DNA of 64,000 bases from an uncultured Bacteroidales bacterium (GCA_905233685.1 CAJOEZ010000023.1:40984-104983), one strand, 5' to 3'. Shown: positions 7,646 to 18,929, counted from the first letter of the stretch. Notes: a model not told the origin generated them from the letters alone. Program-made: numbers and translations.

Positions 7646-9384
7646 TTCTTGTTGAAGCCGATTTTCGTTTTGGTGGAATAGGTCGGGTTCTTGTATTTCA
7701 GCACATCTACGAGGATTTTTTGCGAAATCGGCACGTCGTTGTAAGCGGCAGTCATGGCGGCCTCATTGACAGCCTCAGTGATGTCGCCCGCGTTGAAGTC
7801 GTCCGACATCTTGGCCAACTCGTCGAAGTCGAGTTCCTCGCAAGGACGATCTTTCAGATGGTCCATGAAGATGTCCTTACGAGCCTCAAAATCAGGCTGC
7901 GGCACGAAGAACACACGGTCGAAGCAGCCCACTCGCATGATGCTTTGGTCAATCATGTCGGGACGGTTGGTGGTGGCCACCACGAGAATGCCTTTCTTCG
8001 AACACTCATTCAACATTCCGAATAAGGTCGAAATCTGTGCCGTAACGCCCACTTCATCACCTTCCGCATTGGGATTGGGCGCCAAAAACTCCAACTCGTC
8101 GAAGCAAAGCACAAACGGCGCCTTGATTTCCGCCGCATCGAAGAGGCGTTGCAGATTGTCCAACACGCCTTCCTGATAGATGTTGCCAAACTCGGCAGCC
8201 TTGATCATCGAATAGTTGAAGCCCAATTCCTCTGCAAAGCTCTCAAGCACAAGACTTTTGCCACATCCAGGAGGGCCGTAGAGCAGCACACCATTGATGG
8301 CGGGCAACTGGTAAATTTTGGCCTTTTCGGGGTTTTGCAAGGCAAACAGCACCTCCTTGCGAAGTTGTTCCTTCAACTCGTCACGGCCTGTCACCTTGTC
8401 GAAACCATTGCCCGAGCCTTTCTTGAAGGTGATTTGCATGGAAGGCTGTAAATCAGCGGATTCGCTTTTTGGCGCGTCGGTTTCTTCCATGCGTTTGGCC
8501 AGTTCGGGCATAAGTTGCTCGGCGATGGCCTGGGCAAACTCAACAGCGGAATTAAAGCGGTCGTCAGACTTCTTGGCGAGGGCCTTTTGCAGGATCGCCT
8601 TCATGTAGTCGGGGAGCTTCACCTCATCGGTTTCCAAAACAAGGTCTTTTTTTCTCGCTTTCTTCACCTCGTTGGCAATTTTCTGCTTGTTGCCTTCAAA
8701 AGGCCTCAGGTCCAAATCCTCCCACGGCGCCTTGCCGAAAATCAGGAAATACAGGAGTGCACCTGTGGAAAAGATGTCACTCTTCACAGTGTAAACCGAC
8801 CGGAAAGTCTCGGGGGCGCGGAAGTAGGGCATCAAATCATCATCGAAGAAAGTCGGGCGGCCTTTAACCATATAGGAGATATGCCCCATATCAATGATGG
8901 TCGGGAGCAACATGCCGTCGTCTAACTCCTGAAGCATGATGTTTGTTGGACGGATATCGTTGTGTATCAACGCTCTGGAATGGATGAAAGACAATCCGCT
9001 CAAGACGCATAACGTGATCTGGGCCGCGTCCTCCAAGTCGAAGGGGCCTTCGTTCCTGACAGTTTCATAGAGCGTTATTCCTCTATAAAACACCGTCACC
9101 AAATAATGGTAACGCTTCTCGCCCTTGCGGATTTCGCCGTTGTCGACGTATCGGACGACGTTCTCGCTCTCGTCCGAACTCAGTTCCTTGCAAAGTTGAA
9201 TTTCATAGACTTCCTTGCCCTGAAACAGCTGCTCGTGCGGAATCGAGCCGAAGTCATAAATCTTCATGAAATACATCATGTCGTCGGGGCCAAGCACCGT
9301 ATATGACTCAGCCACAGCACCTTTCTTTATAAACGAGTGGATGACGTACTTGCCAACCTTCTCCCCTTTCTTGAATGTTTGCAT
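7642..9384 (-). CDS. Ser/Thr protein kinase fused to AAA+ ATPase
   Basis: 580 aa. The N-terminal kinase lobe has K41 in MKIY, catalytic-loop HNDIRPTN with D143 (HND in place of HRD), D165-M-G in place of DFG, and an APE-like PETF near 191. The C-terminal AAA+ module has Walker A GPPGCGKS (370-377), Walker B FVLCFDE (424-430), sensor-1 TTN near 472 and an FDR Arg-finger candidate near 488. Both halves keep their catalytic residues, so this is probably a real signalling ATPase, cytoplasmic with no membrane segment. It is coupled to the YbjN-like gene. The substrate is unknown. Confidence 0.8.
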   Translation of the reverse strand: MQTFKKGEKVGKYVIHSFIKKGAVAESYTVLGPDDMMYFMKIYDFGSIPHEQLFQGKEVYEIQLCKELSSDESENVVRYVDNGEIRKGEKRYHYLVTVFYRGITLYETVRNEGPFDLEDAAQITLCVLSGLSFIHSRALIHNDIRPTNIMLQELDDGMLLPTIIDMGHISYMVKGRPTFFDDDLMPYFRAPETFRSVYTVKSDIFSTGALLYFLIFGKAPWEDLDLRPFEGNKQKIANEVKKARKKDLVLETDEVKLPDYMKAILQKALAKKSDDRFNSAVEFAQAIAEQLMPELAKRMEETDAPKSESADLQPSMQITFKKGSGNGFDKVTGRDELKEQLRKEVLFALQNPEKAKIYQLPAINGVLLYGPPGCGKSLVLESFAEELGFNYSMIKAAEFGNIYQEGVLDNLQRLFDAAEIKAPFVLCFDELEFLAPNPNAEGDEVGVTAQISTLFGMLNECSKKGILVVATTNRPDMIDQSIMRVGCFDRVFFVPQPDFEARKDIFMDHLKDRPCEELDFDELAKMSDDFNAGDITEAVNEAAMTAAYNDVPISQKILVDVLKYKNPTYSTKTKIGFNKN

Positions 9385-9490
9385 AAGTTTGGATTATTTG
9401 GGGCAAAGGTCATGATAATATTTGAATTGTGCAAGGAATGAAGAAATTTTTCTTGATTTTATGCAAATCATAAAACCCAATTTTCAGATT

Positions 9491-9889
9491 TCATTCAGCC
9501 AATAGTTCTTCTATCCGCTGAATCAACTCTTTTGTCGGCTCTGTAATCGTTTCAATTTCCTCTTCAGTAATGGCGTAAAAGCAATTGTAATCCCCTTTTT
9601 CGCGCAATTGTTCCATTCTTGACAAAAAAGCACCCAACCTTGATTCCACTTTTCCCGCCTTTACGAAATGCAGTCCGAATTGGGTCAAAAGGCCATCATG
9701 TGTATGTGCAACCAGTTCATTTTTAATGAGTATGGCTTGAACGGCATGATAACAGGCATAATAATAACGGTTGGAAGCAATGTCCCAATACTTTTGTCGG
9801 CACATTTCATCCGCTTGTTCGAGGAAACGATGCGCCTTTTCCATTTGCAGGCCTACTACAATCTGTCTTTCTTCATCAGTGAGTTTCAT
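9491..9889 (-). CDS. HEPN domain protein (toxin-like half of HEPN/MNT pair)
   Basis: 132 aa, all-helical. The HEPN signature R-x6-H is visible as RYYYACYH (R41, H48). This differs from the RX4HXY form in classical HepT, so RNase activity is uncertain. The gene overlaps the upstream nucleotidyltransferase by 4 nt. HEPN/MNT modules are toxin-antitoxin or defence-type pairs in which the MNT partner controls the HEPN protein. No other defence gene is adjacent. Confidence 0.75.
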   Translation of the reverse strand: MKLTDEERQIVVGLQMEKAHRFLEQADEMCRQKYWDIASNRYYYACYHAVQAILIKNELVAHTHDGLLTQFGLHFVKAGKVESRLGAFLSRMEQLREKGDYNCFYAITEEEIETITEPTKELIQRIEELLAE

Positions 9890-10200
9890 GCCAATCGTAT
9901 TGCATCATCAATGACATTGTGGTAAAATGGGGTAAACTTGTTTGCTTCCCATTCCTTGGCGGTGTACATCACGGGATTGATATATTCGCCAAGTTCCCAA
10001 CCGAGTTCTCTCAAAGGATAGGAAATGGAGTCATAGTCTTCGGGCAAAAGTTTCTCTTTGTCAAGCACAATGAGGATATCCCAATCAGAACCTGAATGGG
10101 CATCGCCTCTCGCTCTTGAGCCATACAACAAAGCATACCCTCCTGAAGGCAAGTGCAACAAGAGCGATTCTTTAATGTTGTTCAAAACTTTTTCTTCCAT
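9886..10200 (-). CDS. Minimal nucleotidyltransferase (MNT), antitoxin-like
   Basis: 104 aa from the ATG at 10200; a longer in-frame extension to 10338 would run through the promoter, so I reject it. Motif GSRARGDAHSGSDWDIL (residues 27-43) is the GS-x-n-D-x-D nucleotidyltransferase signature, with catalytic D39/D41. It is expected to AMP-modify or bind the HEPN partner encoded downstream with a 4-nt overlap. Confidence 0.78.
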   Translation of the reverse strand: MEEKVLNNIKESLLLHLPSGGYALLYGSRARGDAHSGSDWDILIVLDKEKLLPEDYDSISYPLRELGWELGEYINPVMYTAKEWEANKFTPFYHNVIDDAIRLA

Positions 10201-10219
10201 GTTCCAATGATTTCTTTTG

Positions 10220-10227
10220 CAAAAATA
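10220..10227 (-). promoter_or_regulatory. -7 box of MNT/HEPN operon
   Basis: TATTTTTG on the minus strand, 20 nt before the MNT ATG. This supports the shorter start. Confidence 0.55.
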
Positions 10228-10305
10228 GGCATTATTTTCAAATGAGGGTAGTTTTGTACCAAAAAAATCCATTTTTAGATTTGCATAAAACATGATACAA
10301 AAAAA

Positions 10306-10323
10306 GAGAGCCATACGGCTCTC
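10306..10323 (-). terminator. gyrB terminator
   Basis: Stem GAGAGCC / GGCTCTC with a 4-nt loop, followed on the minus strand by a T run. It lies 30 nt past the gyrB stop. Confidence 0.85.
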
Positions 10324-10352
10324 CTTTCCATTATTCACTTAACTTTCAACGA

Positions 10353-12338
<1,986 letters not shown>

Positions 12339-12362
12339 TTATTGGTTTTTCAAATAAAGGTG

Positions 12363-12396
12363 CAAAGGTACGCATTTTTTCGGCACGATGCACAAA
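12363..12396 (-). promoter_or_regulatory. gyrB promoter
   Basis: Minus strand TTTG (12393-12396), 22 nt, TACCTTTG (12363-12370). It gives a leader of about 30 nt to the gyrB ATG. Confidence 0.7.
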
Positions 12397-12494
12397 AAAG
12401 TTGAAAAATTTGTTTTTTCGCAAAAATGGCTCTATCGGGCTAAAAACGGGCAATTTTTGAAAACGCATAGATTTCCGCTCTCGCGTGAAAAGAA

Positions 12495-12522
12495 AAAGCC
12501 CCATCCGCAGGAAAGGGCTTTT
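12495..12522 (-). terminator. Terminator of TPR/barrel operon
   Basis: Stem AAAAGCC(C) (12495-12501) / GGGCTTTT (12515-12522) with a T-rich minus-strand exit. It lies about 20 nt past the stop of the outer-membrane protein gene. Confidence 0.7.
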
Positions 12523-12541
12523 CGTGATGTTTAAGACATTT

Positions 12542-14266
12542 TCAGAATCTCAGCTTCGCGCCGACAAACAACTGAATGCCCGTGACAGGATAATTGTAAT
12601 ACAACTGGTACTTCTGACAAGCCACGTTGTCCAAAAGTGCAAAGGCCGTGACTTGGTCGTTGATTTTGTAGTCCGCGCCAAGACTGAGGTCGAAGACATC
12701 CTTCATTTTTTCCGATTGGTAGCCTCCATCCGTGAACACCTTCGCATAGCGTCCACCTTGGTAGAGGAAAGCCGAATTGAAAGACAGCTTGTCGTTGAGA
12801 TCGTAGGTCAGTTTCAATTTGCCTTCCGTCGTGGGGCGGTACCAAGCATATTCTTCCACAGCGGGCTTGCAACTGTTATAAGCGAAACCCAGCTCGGCAG
12901 TGAGGCTGTTGCGCAGCCTTACACGGGCGTTGGCCAAAACAGTCACTAATTTTGTTTCATCGTAAAGCAAATCAAACTTATTACAAATCACTTCATTATC
13001 AACAAATTCATACTTCAAAACATAGAACGCGTCGTTGTCGGTGTGGCGATAGCGCACGCCCAAATGCAAATCGACAATATCCACGATGTTGGTGCGTACG
13101 CCACCCTCGAAGCCTAGCTTGACATTGGTGGCCAGCAACTCAAGCTGATTCCAGACAAAAGGATTTTCGGCAATAATACTGCTATATGTGTTCAGGTTGC
13201 GGCCTCCGTTCAAGTCGGCATAGAACTCCAGCTTTTTGTTCAAGACATACAGGCTTCCACTGATATCGGGACGCACGGCCAAAAACTTGTCCTCTTCCTT
13301 GACGCGGTTCACGCCGTCCAAACGGACGCCAAGATGCAATTTGTAAAACTCGTCGCTCATCTCAAAGTAGGGATTCACCTTGATTAGATACAAGTCGCTG
13401 CGGCAAATGACCGCCATGTTCGTGTTGTCAGGCTGCGTGGCATCAAAATAATCATACTGGAAGCCCACATCCACGCCCACTTTCTGGGGATGGCTCTTGT
13501 CGCCCCACCAACTTTGCGTGTAGCCGAGACCGTAGGCCACATCCACGAAATGCTCGTGCGCGTCAAAACGGTCGAAAGTGTATTGGTAATCCACGCCGCC
13601 GCTATGACTCAACTCACCCGTGCGGGTCGAAGTGGAGGCCAAACCTATACGGCCGCCAATGGTGTTGTAAGTTTGGCGGGGACAAGCCTGCTCGATCTGG
13701 GCATCCGTCAAAGTGACGGGCAGTTCGGTCAGATTCACGCCATAATAATGGTACATGTCGTTCTTGTAATACACGCCACCGTCCAACTGTATGCCGTCGA
13801 ATTTGCTCGTGGAGAGGCTGATGTCAAAAAGATTGTTCATAAAACTCGAAGGCGCGTAGTCCTTGATGTTGAGCCACGACGAGTTGTGCTTCACGCCTAC
13901 ACCAAGGCCCAAGGTCTTGGTCAGCATGGAGTTGTGCTTGTAAAGGAAAATCGGCGAGATGCGCGTGCCAATACCGGCCATGAGGAAGTTCTTGGTCGGG
14001 ATGACGAGCTGGTCCTTCTTCGCTGCGAAGCCTGTCGGGGCAATTTTCTCCAAGTCCAAGGAGAGTTTCTGCTTGGCCTCAATAGGGTTTACCTCCGTGC
14101 TGGGGATAGTATAGGATGGCTGCGGCGTTTCAGGCTGCAGTGCCAACTTATTGACTTTGTTTACCTTGGGACGGTATTTGCCTTCCACGGTGACTTGTTC
14201 GTCGTGCTGGGCAAAGGCCGAAACGGCCATCAGGGTTAGGGTTAGGATTGCTAATATCTTCTTCAT
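12542..14266 (-). CDS. Outer-membrane beta-barrel protein (TonB-receptor-like barrel without plug)
   Basis: 574 aa from the ATG at 14266. The extra upstream residues lack a signal; from 14266 the protein starts MKKILAILTLTLMAVSAFAQ, a signal peptide. About residues 60-574 show alternating aromatic/polar strands and end in LFVGAKLRF, a terminal-aromatic barrel signal. No plug or TonB box is evident, so substrate import is not implied. It follows the long TPR gene by 59 nt and shares its direction, so an envelope assembly or scaffold role with that protein is likely. Confidence 0.7.
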   Translation of the reverse strand: MKKILAILTLTLMAVSAFAQHDEQVTVEGKYRPKVNKVNKLALQPETPQPSYTIPSTEVNPIEAKQKLSLDLEKIAPTGFAAKKDQLVIPTKNFLMAGIGTRISPIFLYKHNSMLTKTLGLGVGVKHNSSWLNIKDYAPSSFMNNLFDISLSTSKFDGIQLDGGVYYKNDMYHYYGVNLTELPVTLTDAQIEQACPRQTYNTIGGRIGLASTSTRTGELSHSGGVDYQYTFDRFDAHEHFVDVAYGLGYTQSWWGDKSHPQKVGVDVGFQYDYFDATQPDNTNMAVICRSDLYLIKVNPYFEMSDEFYKLHLGVRLDGVNRVKEEDKFLAVRPDISGSLYVLNKKLEFYADLNGGRNLNTYSSIIAENPFVWNQLELLATNVKLGFEGGVRTNIVDIVDLHLGVRYRHTDNDAFYVLKYEFVDNEVICNKFDLLYDETKLVTVLANARVRLRNSLTAELGFAYNSCKPAVEEYAWYRPTTEGKLKLTYDLNDKLSFNSAFLYQGGRYAKVFTDGGYQSEKMKDVFDLSLGADYKINDQVTAFALLDNVACQKYQLYYNYPVTGIQLFVGAKLRF

Positions 14267-14298
14267 TGTCGTTGTTTTGTCGGTTGGGGGTTGCGTTT

Positions 14299-14324
14299 GG
14301 GCAGACACGCGGGTCTGTCCCTAC
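14299..14324. repeat. Palindromic REP-like element between the TPR and barrel genes
   Basis: Near-perfect dyad GGGCAGAC / GTCTGTCCC, ending in CTAC (GTAG on the other strand). The form GTAG-(A/G)-GAC...GTC-(T)-C-(C)-CTAC is shared with the longer palindrome inside the RAYT gene at 23806. It lies in the 59-nt gap of an operon, so it could shape mRNA processing. Confidence 0.55.
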
Positions 14325-14325
14325 G

Positions 14326-17300
14326 TTATTCGGGTTCAATAGGTTCTATGCCGTTGCTGCCGCCCACCTTGGGTTCCTTGAGTTCCACCTCGGCGAGTTT
14401 GGCACGGGCTTCTTGTCTCAGGTCGTCGCCTTTGTAATTGTCGATGACGCTGCGAAGGGTTTCCTTGGCCTGGAAATAGTTCTCCTTGGCCACATACACG
14501 TCGGCAAGCGCAATGAACGACTTGGCGACCCAATAGCTATACGCCGAGAAATTGTCCGAAATGTCGAAGACTTTGTTCTCGGCTTCGTCATATTTCTTCA
14601 GCTTGATGGAGGCCACAGCGGAGTAATACGCGCTCTCGGCACCATATACCGACTTGTCGTTGCGCGCGCTCTTGTCGAGCTTCTCGATGGCCGCGCTATA
14701 GTTACCTTTCTCAAAGTACGACTTGCCCATGATGTGGTTGATTTGGTTCACCTGCTCGTCAGTCAGGTCACGCGACAGGCGCAGGCTCTCCCCCATCTCT
14801 ATGGCCTTGTCGTAGTTGCCCATGAAGAAGTTGCTCTTCATGCTGCCTTCGAGAGCTTCTATGCGTTTCAGCGGCTCCTCGGTGATGCGTGACAGCCGCT
14901 CATAGTATTCGCCCGCCTTCTGGTAATTGCCCTTTTCGTACTCGATGCGGGCCATTTTCAGCAGGGCATTGTCGGTATAGTCGTTGTCGGGCTGGGACAA
15001 TATATAATTAAGGTATGTGACGACCTGGTCTTGCGTGCCAATCTTTTCGGCGCATTCGAGGGCGTAATAATGTGCTTTCAGCGAATACGCGCCGTTGCGG
15101 AAGTTGTCGAAATAATATTGCAGCGCGGTTTGAGCCTGTTGATAGCGGCCGTCAAGGTAGAAATTCTCCGCGTTGGCGAAGGCCAAGGAGTCTTGTTGCG
15201 TCACCTTCACCTGACCGCCGTTGGCGTTGGCATAGCCGAAATACTCGTCCAACTTGTTCTGTTCCATGTAGATGCTGCGGATGATGCTCATCGCCTCGCG
15301 CGACTCGTCGGTGTTGGGATAAGTGGCAACCAAATTCTTCAAGTTGGTGAGGGCTTGGTCGTACTGGTTGTTGTTGTAGTAAATCATGCCGACCTTCATC
15401 ATAGCTTGGCGCGTGTAAGTGGAACGCGGCCTGTCCTTGATGAGGCGGTTAAAGCTGGCGATGGCCGAACGTTTGTCGCCATGCACAAGGTGGGTGTTGC
15501 CGATTTCAAACAAAGCCTGCTCATAATAAGGCGTACTCGGATAGTTTTGCACCAAATCGTTGAGCATGTTAATCTTCTGGTTCACATTGCCTTTCGCACC
15601 ATAGCAAAGCCCTTGCTGATAGAGCGCGTAGTCGGCGTTGCGCTTCCCGACGCGGGTGGCCAAGTCGTAATAGTTGATGGCGTTGTCGTAGCTGCGCTCC
15701 ATGTAGAAGCAGTCACCCAAACGGATGTAAGCGTCTGATTTCAAGTCCTTTTGCCTGTCGTCAGCGGCTTGAATGAAGCGGCGGAAACAATCTTCGGCGG
15801 CATCATAGTCGGGCTTTTGGTAGTAGATGTAGCCCAAATCATAGTCGGCGAGGGCGTATTCGGGCAAACCCGAAGCACCGTTCATGTTTTTGAACTGGGT
15901 CAAATAGCGTCCAGCGGCAGTGTAATCCCCTGACTGATAAGCCGATTCGCCGAGCCAGAAGCAAGCCTCGGCCTTGTCGCCCGCCGATTGTTTGCCGTTC
16001 AGGATTTTGGAGAAGTACACCTGCGCCTTGTCGTAGCTGCCCTTTTGGTAGCTGTCAATGCCCGAGGCGTAAAGTAGCTCATTATAAACGGTTTGCAGCT
16101 CGGGGCTTTTCTTTTTCATGCCTTCAAGGCGGCTCAGAGCCTCGTCATTCTCTTTCGCGTTGAGCAACATGTAAATCGACATTTCCTCAGCCTCGGCCTT
16201 GCGCGGCGATTGCGGATGCTCAGCAATGAAATTGTCCAACAAACCGACGGCCTCGTTGAAGGGGTCAGCACCTGGAATAAGGCTCAGCTTGGCGTAGTTA
16301 AACAGCGCGTCTTCGCTGATTTCCTCGTCGAACTTAGCGGAATAGGCTGTGTAAAAGGCACTTCGGGCGTATTTCGGCTCGTCGGTCTTGGCATAGCACG
16401 AAGCCAAATAATACGAAGCATATTGGCCCAAAATGTCGCTATTGTCAGCCACCTTCTGTAAGTCGGCGATAGCGCCCTTGTAGTCGCCCTTCATCATCTT
16501 GCTCACACCCATCTGGTAACAGGCCTCGCGCGACACGCCTCGTGTCAGGTTTTTGGTATAAATCTGATAATACTCCAAAGTCTTGTCGTAGTTTTTTTGC
16601 TGGAAATAGGCATCGGCGACAATTTGCGCCATCTCGCCCTTGCGTTTTTTGTCAGCCTTTTGGACGGCCTGCGGCCCCTCCTCAATTACCGACTGGTAAT
16701 CGCCGTTCAAGTAGTTGATTTGCATGATGTAAGCTGGTACCACCTTAGCGTAGTCGGGGTGATTGCGGAGTTGGCGGAAACTCGTCAAAGCCTCGTTATT
16801 CTTTCCTTTAACATACTGGATATGAGCGTAATAATACTTCGCCGAGTCCTTGTACTTGCCCTCGTTCATCATCAAGCCGTGGAAAAGCGGCATGGCCTTG
16901 TCCAAGTCACCTTGCTGGAAATAGGCGTAGGCTTTGTTGAACTGCATCTGCTGTGCTTCGTCGGCAGTAAGCGCGCTTGCATCGGTGTTTTCGTATATCT
17001 CCAAGGCTTCCTTATACTTCTTGTTTTGGAACAAGTTATTGGCATAGAGAAAGTTGGCATGGCGCGCCCAAGTGCTGCCTGGGTTGTCGTTCACAAACTG
17101 GATAACCTTGGCCGGGCCATCGGATTGGCCGAGATACATCGCGCTGACCGCCTCGTAATACTGCGCATCTACGCAACGCTGTGACTTGGCGTCGGCGACG
17201 GCGGCGCGATATTGCGTGAACGCCGACAACGCGGCGCCGAATTCTTGGTTTTGAAACAGCAGAACGCCCTCGTTAAACAAGGCTTCAGGATCGTAGGCTT

Positions 17301-17382
17301 CGATATGCTTTTGCGCTGACAATGAAGCGGTTATCAAACATAAAACCAGCATCATTGTTCCTTTTATCGGATGGATTTTCAT
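14326..17382 (-). CDS. Large TPR-repeat protein, 1018 aa
   Basis: The start is chosen at the ATG at 17382, giving MKIHPIKGTMMLVLCLITASLSAQ, a signal peptide. The rest is an almost continuous array of tetratricopeptide helices with repeated units such as YYQQGDLDKAMPLF, YYNNNQYDQALTNLK and YYERLSRI. The lone C-terminal tail ends in Pro/Glu. The protein is periplasmic or exported and acts as a protein-binding scaffold. It is the first gene of a two-gene operon with the barrel protein at 12542, which suggests a joint envelope complex; that is inference. There is no catalytic domain. Confidence 0.82.
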   Translation of the reverse strand: MKIHPIKGTMMLVLCLITASLSAQKHIEAYDPEALFNEGVLLFQNQEFGAALSAFTQYRAAVADAKSQRCVDAQYYEAVSAMYLGQSDGPAKVIQFVNDNPGSTWARHANFLYANNLFQNKKYKEALEIYENTDASALTADEAQQMQFNKAYAYFQQGDLDKAMPLFHGLMMNEGKYKDSAKYYYAHIQYVKGKNNEALTSFRQLRNHPDYAKVVPAYIMQINYLNGDYQSVIEEGPQAVQKADKKRKGEMAQIVADAYFQQKNYDKTLEYYQIYTKNLTRGVSREACYQMGVSKMMKGDYKGAIADLQKVADNSDILGQYASYYLASCYAKTDEPKYARSAFYTAYSAKFDEEISEDALFNYAKLSLIPGADPFNEAVGLLDNFIAEHPQSPRKAEAEEMSIYMLLNAKENDEALSRLEGMKKKSPELQTVYNELLYASGIDSYQKGSYDKAQVYFSKILNGKQSAGDKAEACFWLGESAYQSGDYTAAGRYLTQFKNMNGASGLPEYALADYDLGYIYYQKPDYDAAEDCFRRFIQAADDRQKDLKSDAYIRLGDCFYMERSYDNAINYYDLATRVGKRNADYALYQQGLCYGAKGNVNQKINMLNDLVQNYPSTPYYEQALFEIGNTHLVHGDKRSAIASFNRLIKDRPRSTYTRQAMMKVGMIYYNNNQYDQALTNLKNLVATYPNTDESREAMSIIRSIYMEQNKLDEYFGYANANGGQVKVTQQDSLAFANAENFYLDGRYQQAQTALQYYFDNFRNGAYSLKAHYYALECAEKIGTQDQVVTYLNYILSQPDNDYTDNALLKMARIEYEKGNYQKAGEYYERLSRITEEPLKRIEALEGSMKSNFFMGNYDKAIEMGESLRLSRDLTDEQVNQINHIMGKSYFEKGNYSAAIEKLDKSARNDKSVYGAESAYYSAVASIKLKKYDEAENKVFDISDNFSAYSYWVAKSFIALADVYVAKENYFQAKETLRSVIDNYKGDDLRQEARAKLAEVELKEPKVGGSNGIEPIEPE

Positions 17383-17528
17383 AGGTCGAAATTTGGGACG
17401 AAAATACATATTTCTCTTTTTTCTTCGGCAGAAAAGGGCAAAATTCATGCCGAAGGACGCAATGAAAACGCAATCCACCTTATATTATTATAGGTTGTCG
17501 GTAGATTTTTGCACTTTCGCGGCGGTTT

Positions 17529-18116
17529 TTATATCAAGTCTTTCTCATCTATCAGATTGTTCAGCATGGCATAAACCGTAAGGCCTGAAACCGACTTGAT
17601 GCCGGTCTTGCGCGTGATGTTCTTGCGGTGCGAAATGACCGTGTGAATGGAGATGTTCATCTGGTCTGCAATTTCCTTGTTCATCATGCCTTTGGCGACG
17701 GCTATCAGCACATCTGTCTCGCGTTTCGAGAGCTCCACATCGTCGGTGTTTTTCGTGGTTTCGCTCTGCGCAAACTCATTCATCTTGCTGATGATTTTCG
17801 ACCGCGTGTCGTTGATTTCAATGACCCCGCTGTAAGGCGTCAGCATGGAATGGTCGAGGCAAGAGGTGACCAAGGCGACAAGGGTGAGATGCGGGTGCTC
17901 TTTGCCCAACTGCGAAAGGAAATCCTTGTTTTGATAGCCCAAAAGCGCGGGATTGATAATCAGCAAATTGGCATCAGAGGCTGTCGTTTTCTCCGAAAGA
18001 TGTTCAGGGTTGTCCAAGCGCGACACCACATCGAACTGTGCCATGCTATCGATGATTTCGGCCAGCCCGATGGCGATGATTTCCGAGGATTCGCATATTA
18101 TGACACGGTTTCTCAT
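17529..18116 (-). CDS. LuxR-family response regulator with degenerate receiver
   Basis: 195 aa. Residues 1-125 resemble a receiver domain, but the usual phospho-Asp is not clear (LLIINPALLG replaces the D-x-x-M-P pattern), so phosphorylation is doubtful. Residues 130-190 form a LuxR HTH (LSKRETDVLIAVAKGMMNKEIADQMNISIHTV...). It overlaps the hemerythrin gene by 4 nt (ATGA), so the DNA-binding output is probably tied to the signal sensed by that protein. No histidine kinase is adjacent. Confidence 0.82.
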   Translation of the reverse strand: MRNRVIICESSEIIAIGLAEIIDSMAQFDVVSRLDNPEHLSEKTTASDANLLIINPALLGYQNKDFLSQLGKEHPHLTLVALVTSCLDHSMLTPYSGVIEINDTRSKIISKMNEFAQSETTKNTDDVELSKRETDVLIAVAKGMMNKEIADQMNISIHTVISHRKNITRKTGIKSVSGLTVYAMLNNLIDEKDLI

Positions 18117-18814
18117 GGCTTGGTGTTTTCAAGGGATTCGACACAAGGGATGAGAATGCGCTCCTCGATGAGGGAATGGCGGTTCAAGTCGTCGCTCAGC
18201 TCCATGATGTCATACGAGATTTCAATGCGTTCCATGGGGAGAATGTCGCCAGGCAGGTATTTGAGCAGGATGTTCATCATGTCGTCAAGCACATCCTGAA
18301 TGTTGGTGTGGTTATGCTCAAACTCGTCAATCTTGTAGGAATCAGTGCGTTGCCCGTCGAGCAAGGTCTCGATGTAAGGGAACACTACCTCTTCCTCATA
18401 GTATTGAATATGCCGCATCACTTCCTGCTTATACTCCTCGTAAAAATGACTGAGCATCGGGCCGTATTTCTGCCCACAAGCCTCGATGATGTGCTGCAGA
18501 TGCTCCTCGATGTGCGGGAAACGCTCGTTCAAATAATACTGGTGCGAGGCTTTCAGATAAGAAAGCAAGTCTTCCATGTCGATTTGCCGAAGTTCCTTTT
18601 GTCCAGGCCTGAAGCTGCTGTCGGAGTATATTTCGCAAATCATGAGGAAAAGCTGGGTGCTGATGTGGTTCATCTGGCAGACTTGCTCCACGCTACGGTC
18701 GCCGAAGCCTAATCCGATACCGAAACGAGGCAACAGTTGCAACAGCCGACGGTCGTCTGTCATCAGCTCGGCAAATTTCGTGTCTTTCGAAAATGGGGTT
18801 TTTATGGTGAACAT
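18113..18814 (-). CDS. Hemerythrin-domain (HHE) protein with DUF542-like N-terminus
   Basis: The ATG at 18814 is preferred: upstream residues lie in the promoter, and it gives MFTIKTPFSKDTKFAELM. Residues 1-60 resemble the ScdA/Ric N-terminal DUF542 domain (LLPRFGIGLGFGDRSVEQVC). The four-helix hemerythrin core follows, with His/Glu ligands in HQYYLNERFPHIEEHLQHI, HIQYYEEEVVFPYIE and EFEHNH, and a late RHSLIEERILIPCVE. A di-iron centre that senses O2 or NO, or repairs damaged Fe-S, is likely. It is co-translated with the LuxR regulator and has a clear promoter at 18834. Confidence 0.8.
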   Translation of the reverse strand: MFTIKTPFSKDTKFAELMTDDRRLLQLLPRFGIGLGFGDRSVEQVCQMNHISTQLFLMICEIYSDSSFRPGQKELRQIDMEDLLSYLKASHQYYLNERFPHIEEHLQHIIEACGQKYGPMLSHFYEEYKQEVMRHIQYYEEEVVFPYIETLLDGQRTDSYKIDEFEHNHTNIQDVLDDMMNILLKYLPGDILPMERIEISYDIMELSDDLNRHSLIEERILIPCVESLENTKP

Positions 18815-18833
18815 GGTATTGATGATTAAAGTG

Positions 18834-18862
18834 CAAAGGTAAGGCATTTTTATAAACGGCAA
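18834..18862 (-). promoter_or_regulatory. Promoter of hemerythrin/LuxR operon
   Basis: Minus strand TTG (18860-18862), 18 nt, TACCTTTG (18834-18841). The leader to the ATG at 18814 is about 15 nt. Confidence 0.7.
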
Positions 18863-18886
18863 GCAGCCAAAACAATATTTTGGCGT

Positions 18887-18921
18887 TTTGGGCAAGCGAA
18901 CAGAAATATTCGCTACTTTTG
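18887..18921 (+). promoter_or_regulatory. Promoter of the riboswitch/CoA-transferase transcript
   Basis: TTTG (18887-18890), 23 nt, TACTTTTG (18914-18921). Transcription would start just before the riboswitch, leaving a leader of about 195 nt. The spacer is slightly longer than usual. Confidence 0.65.
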
Positions 18922-18929
18922 CCGCCGAT

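Noticed and set aside
10201..10338. N-terminal extension of the MNT protein to 10338
   Set aside because: The extension covers the promoter region and has no similarity to MNT proteins; ATG 10200 fits the family and the -7 box.
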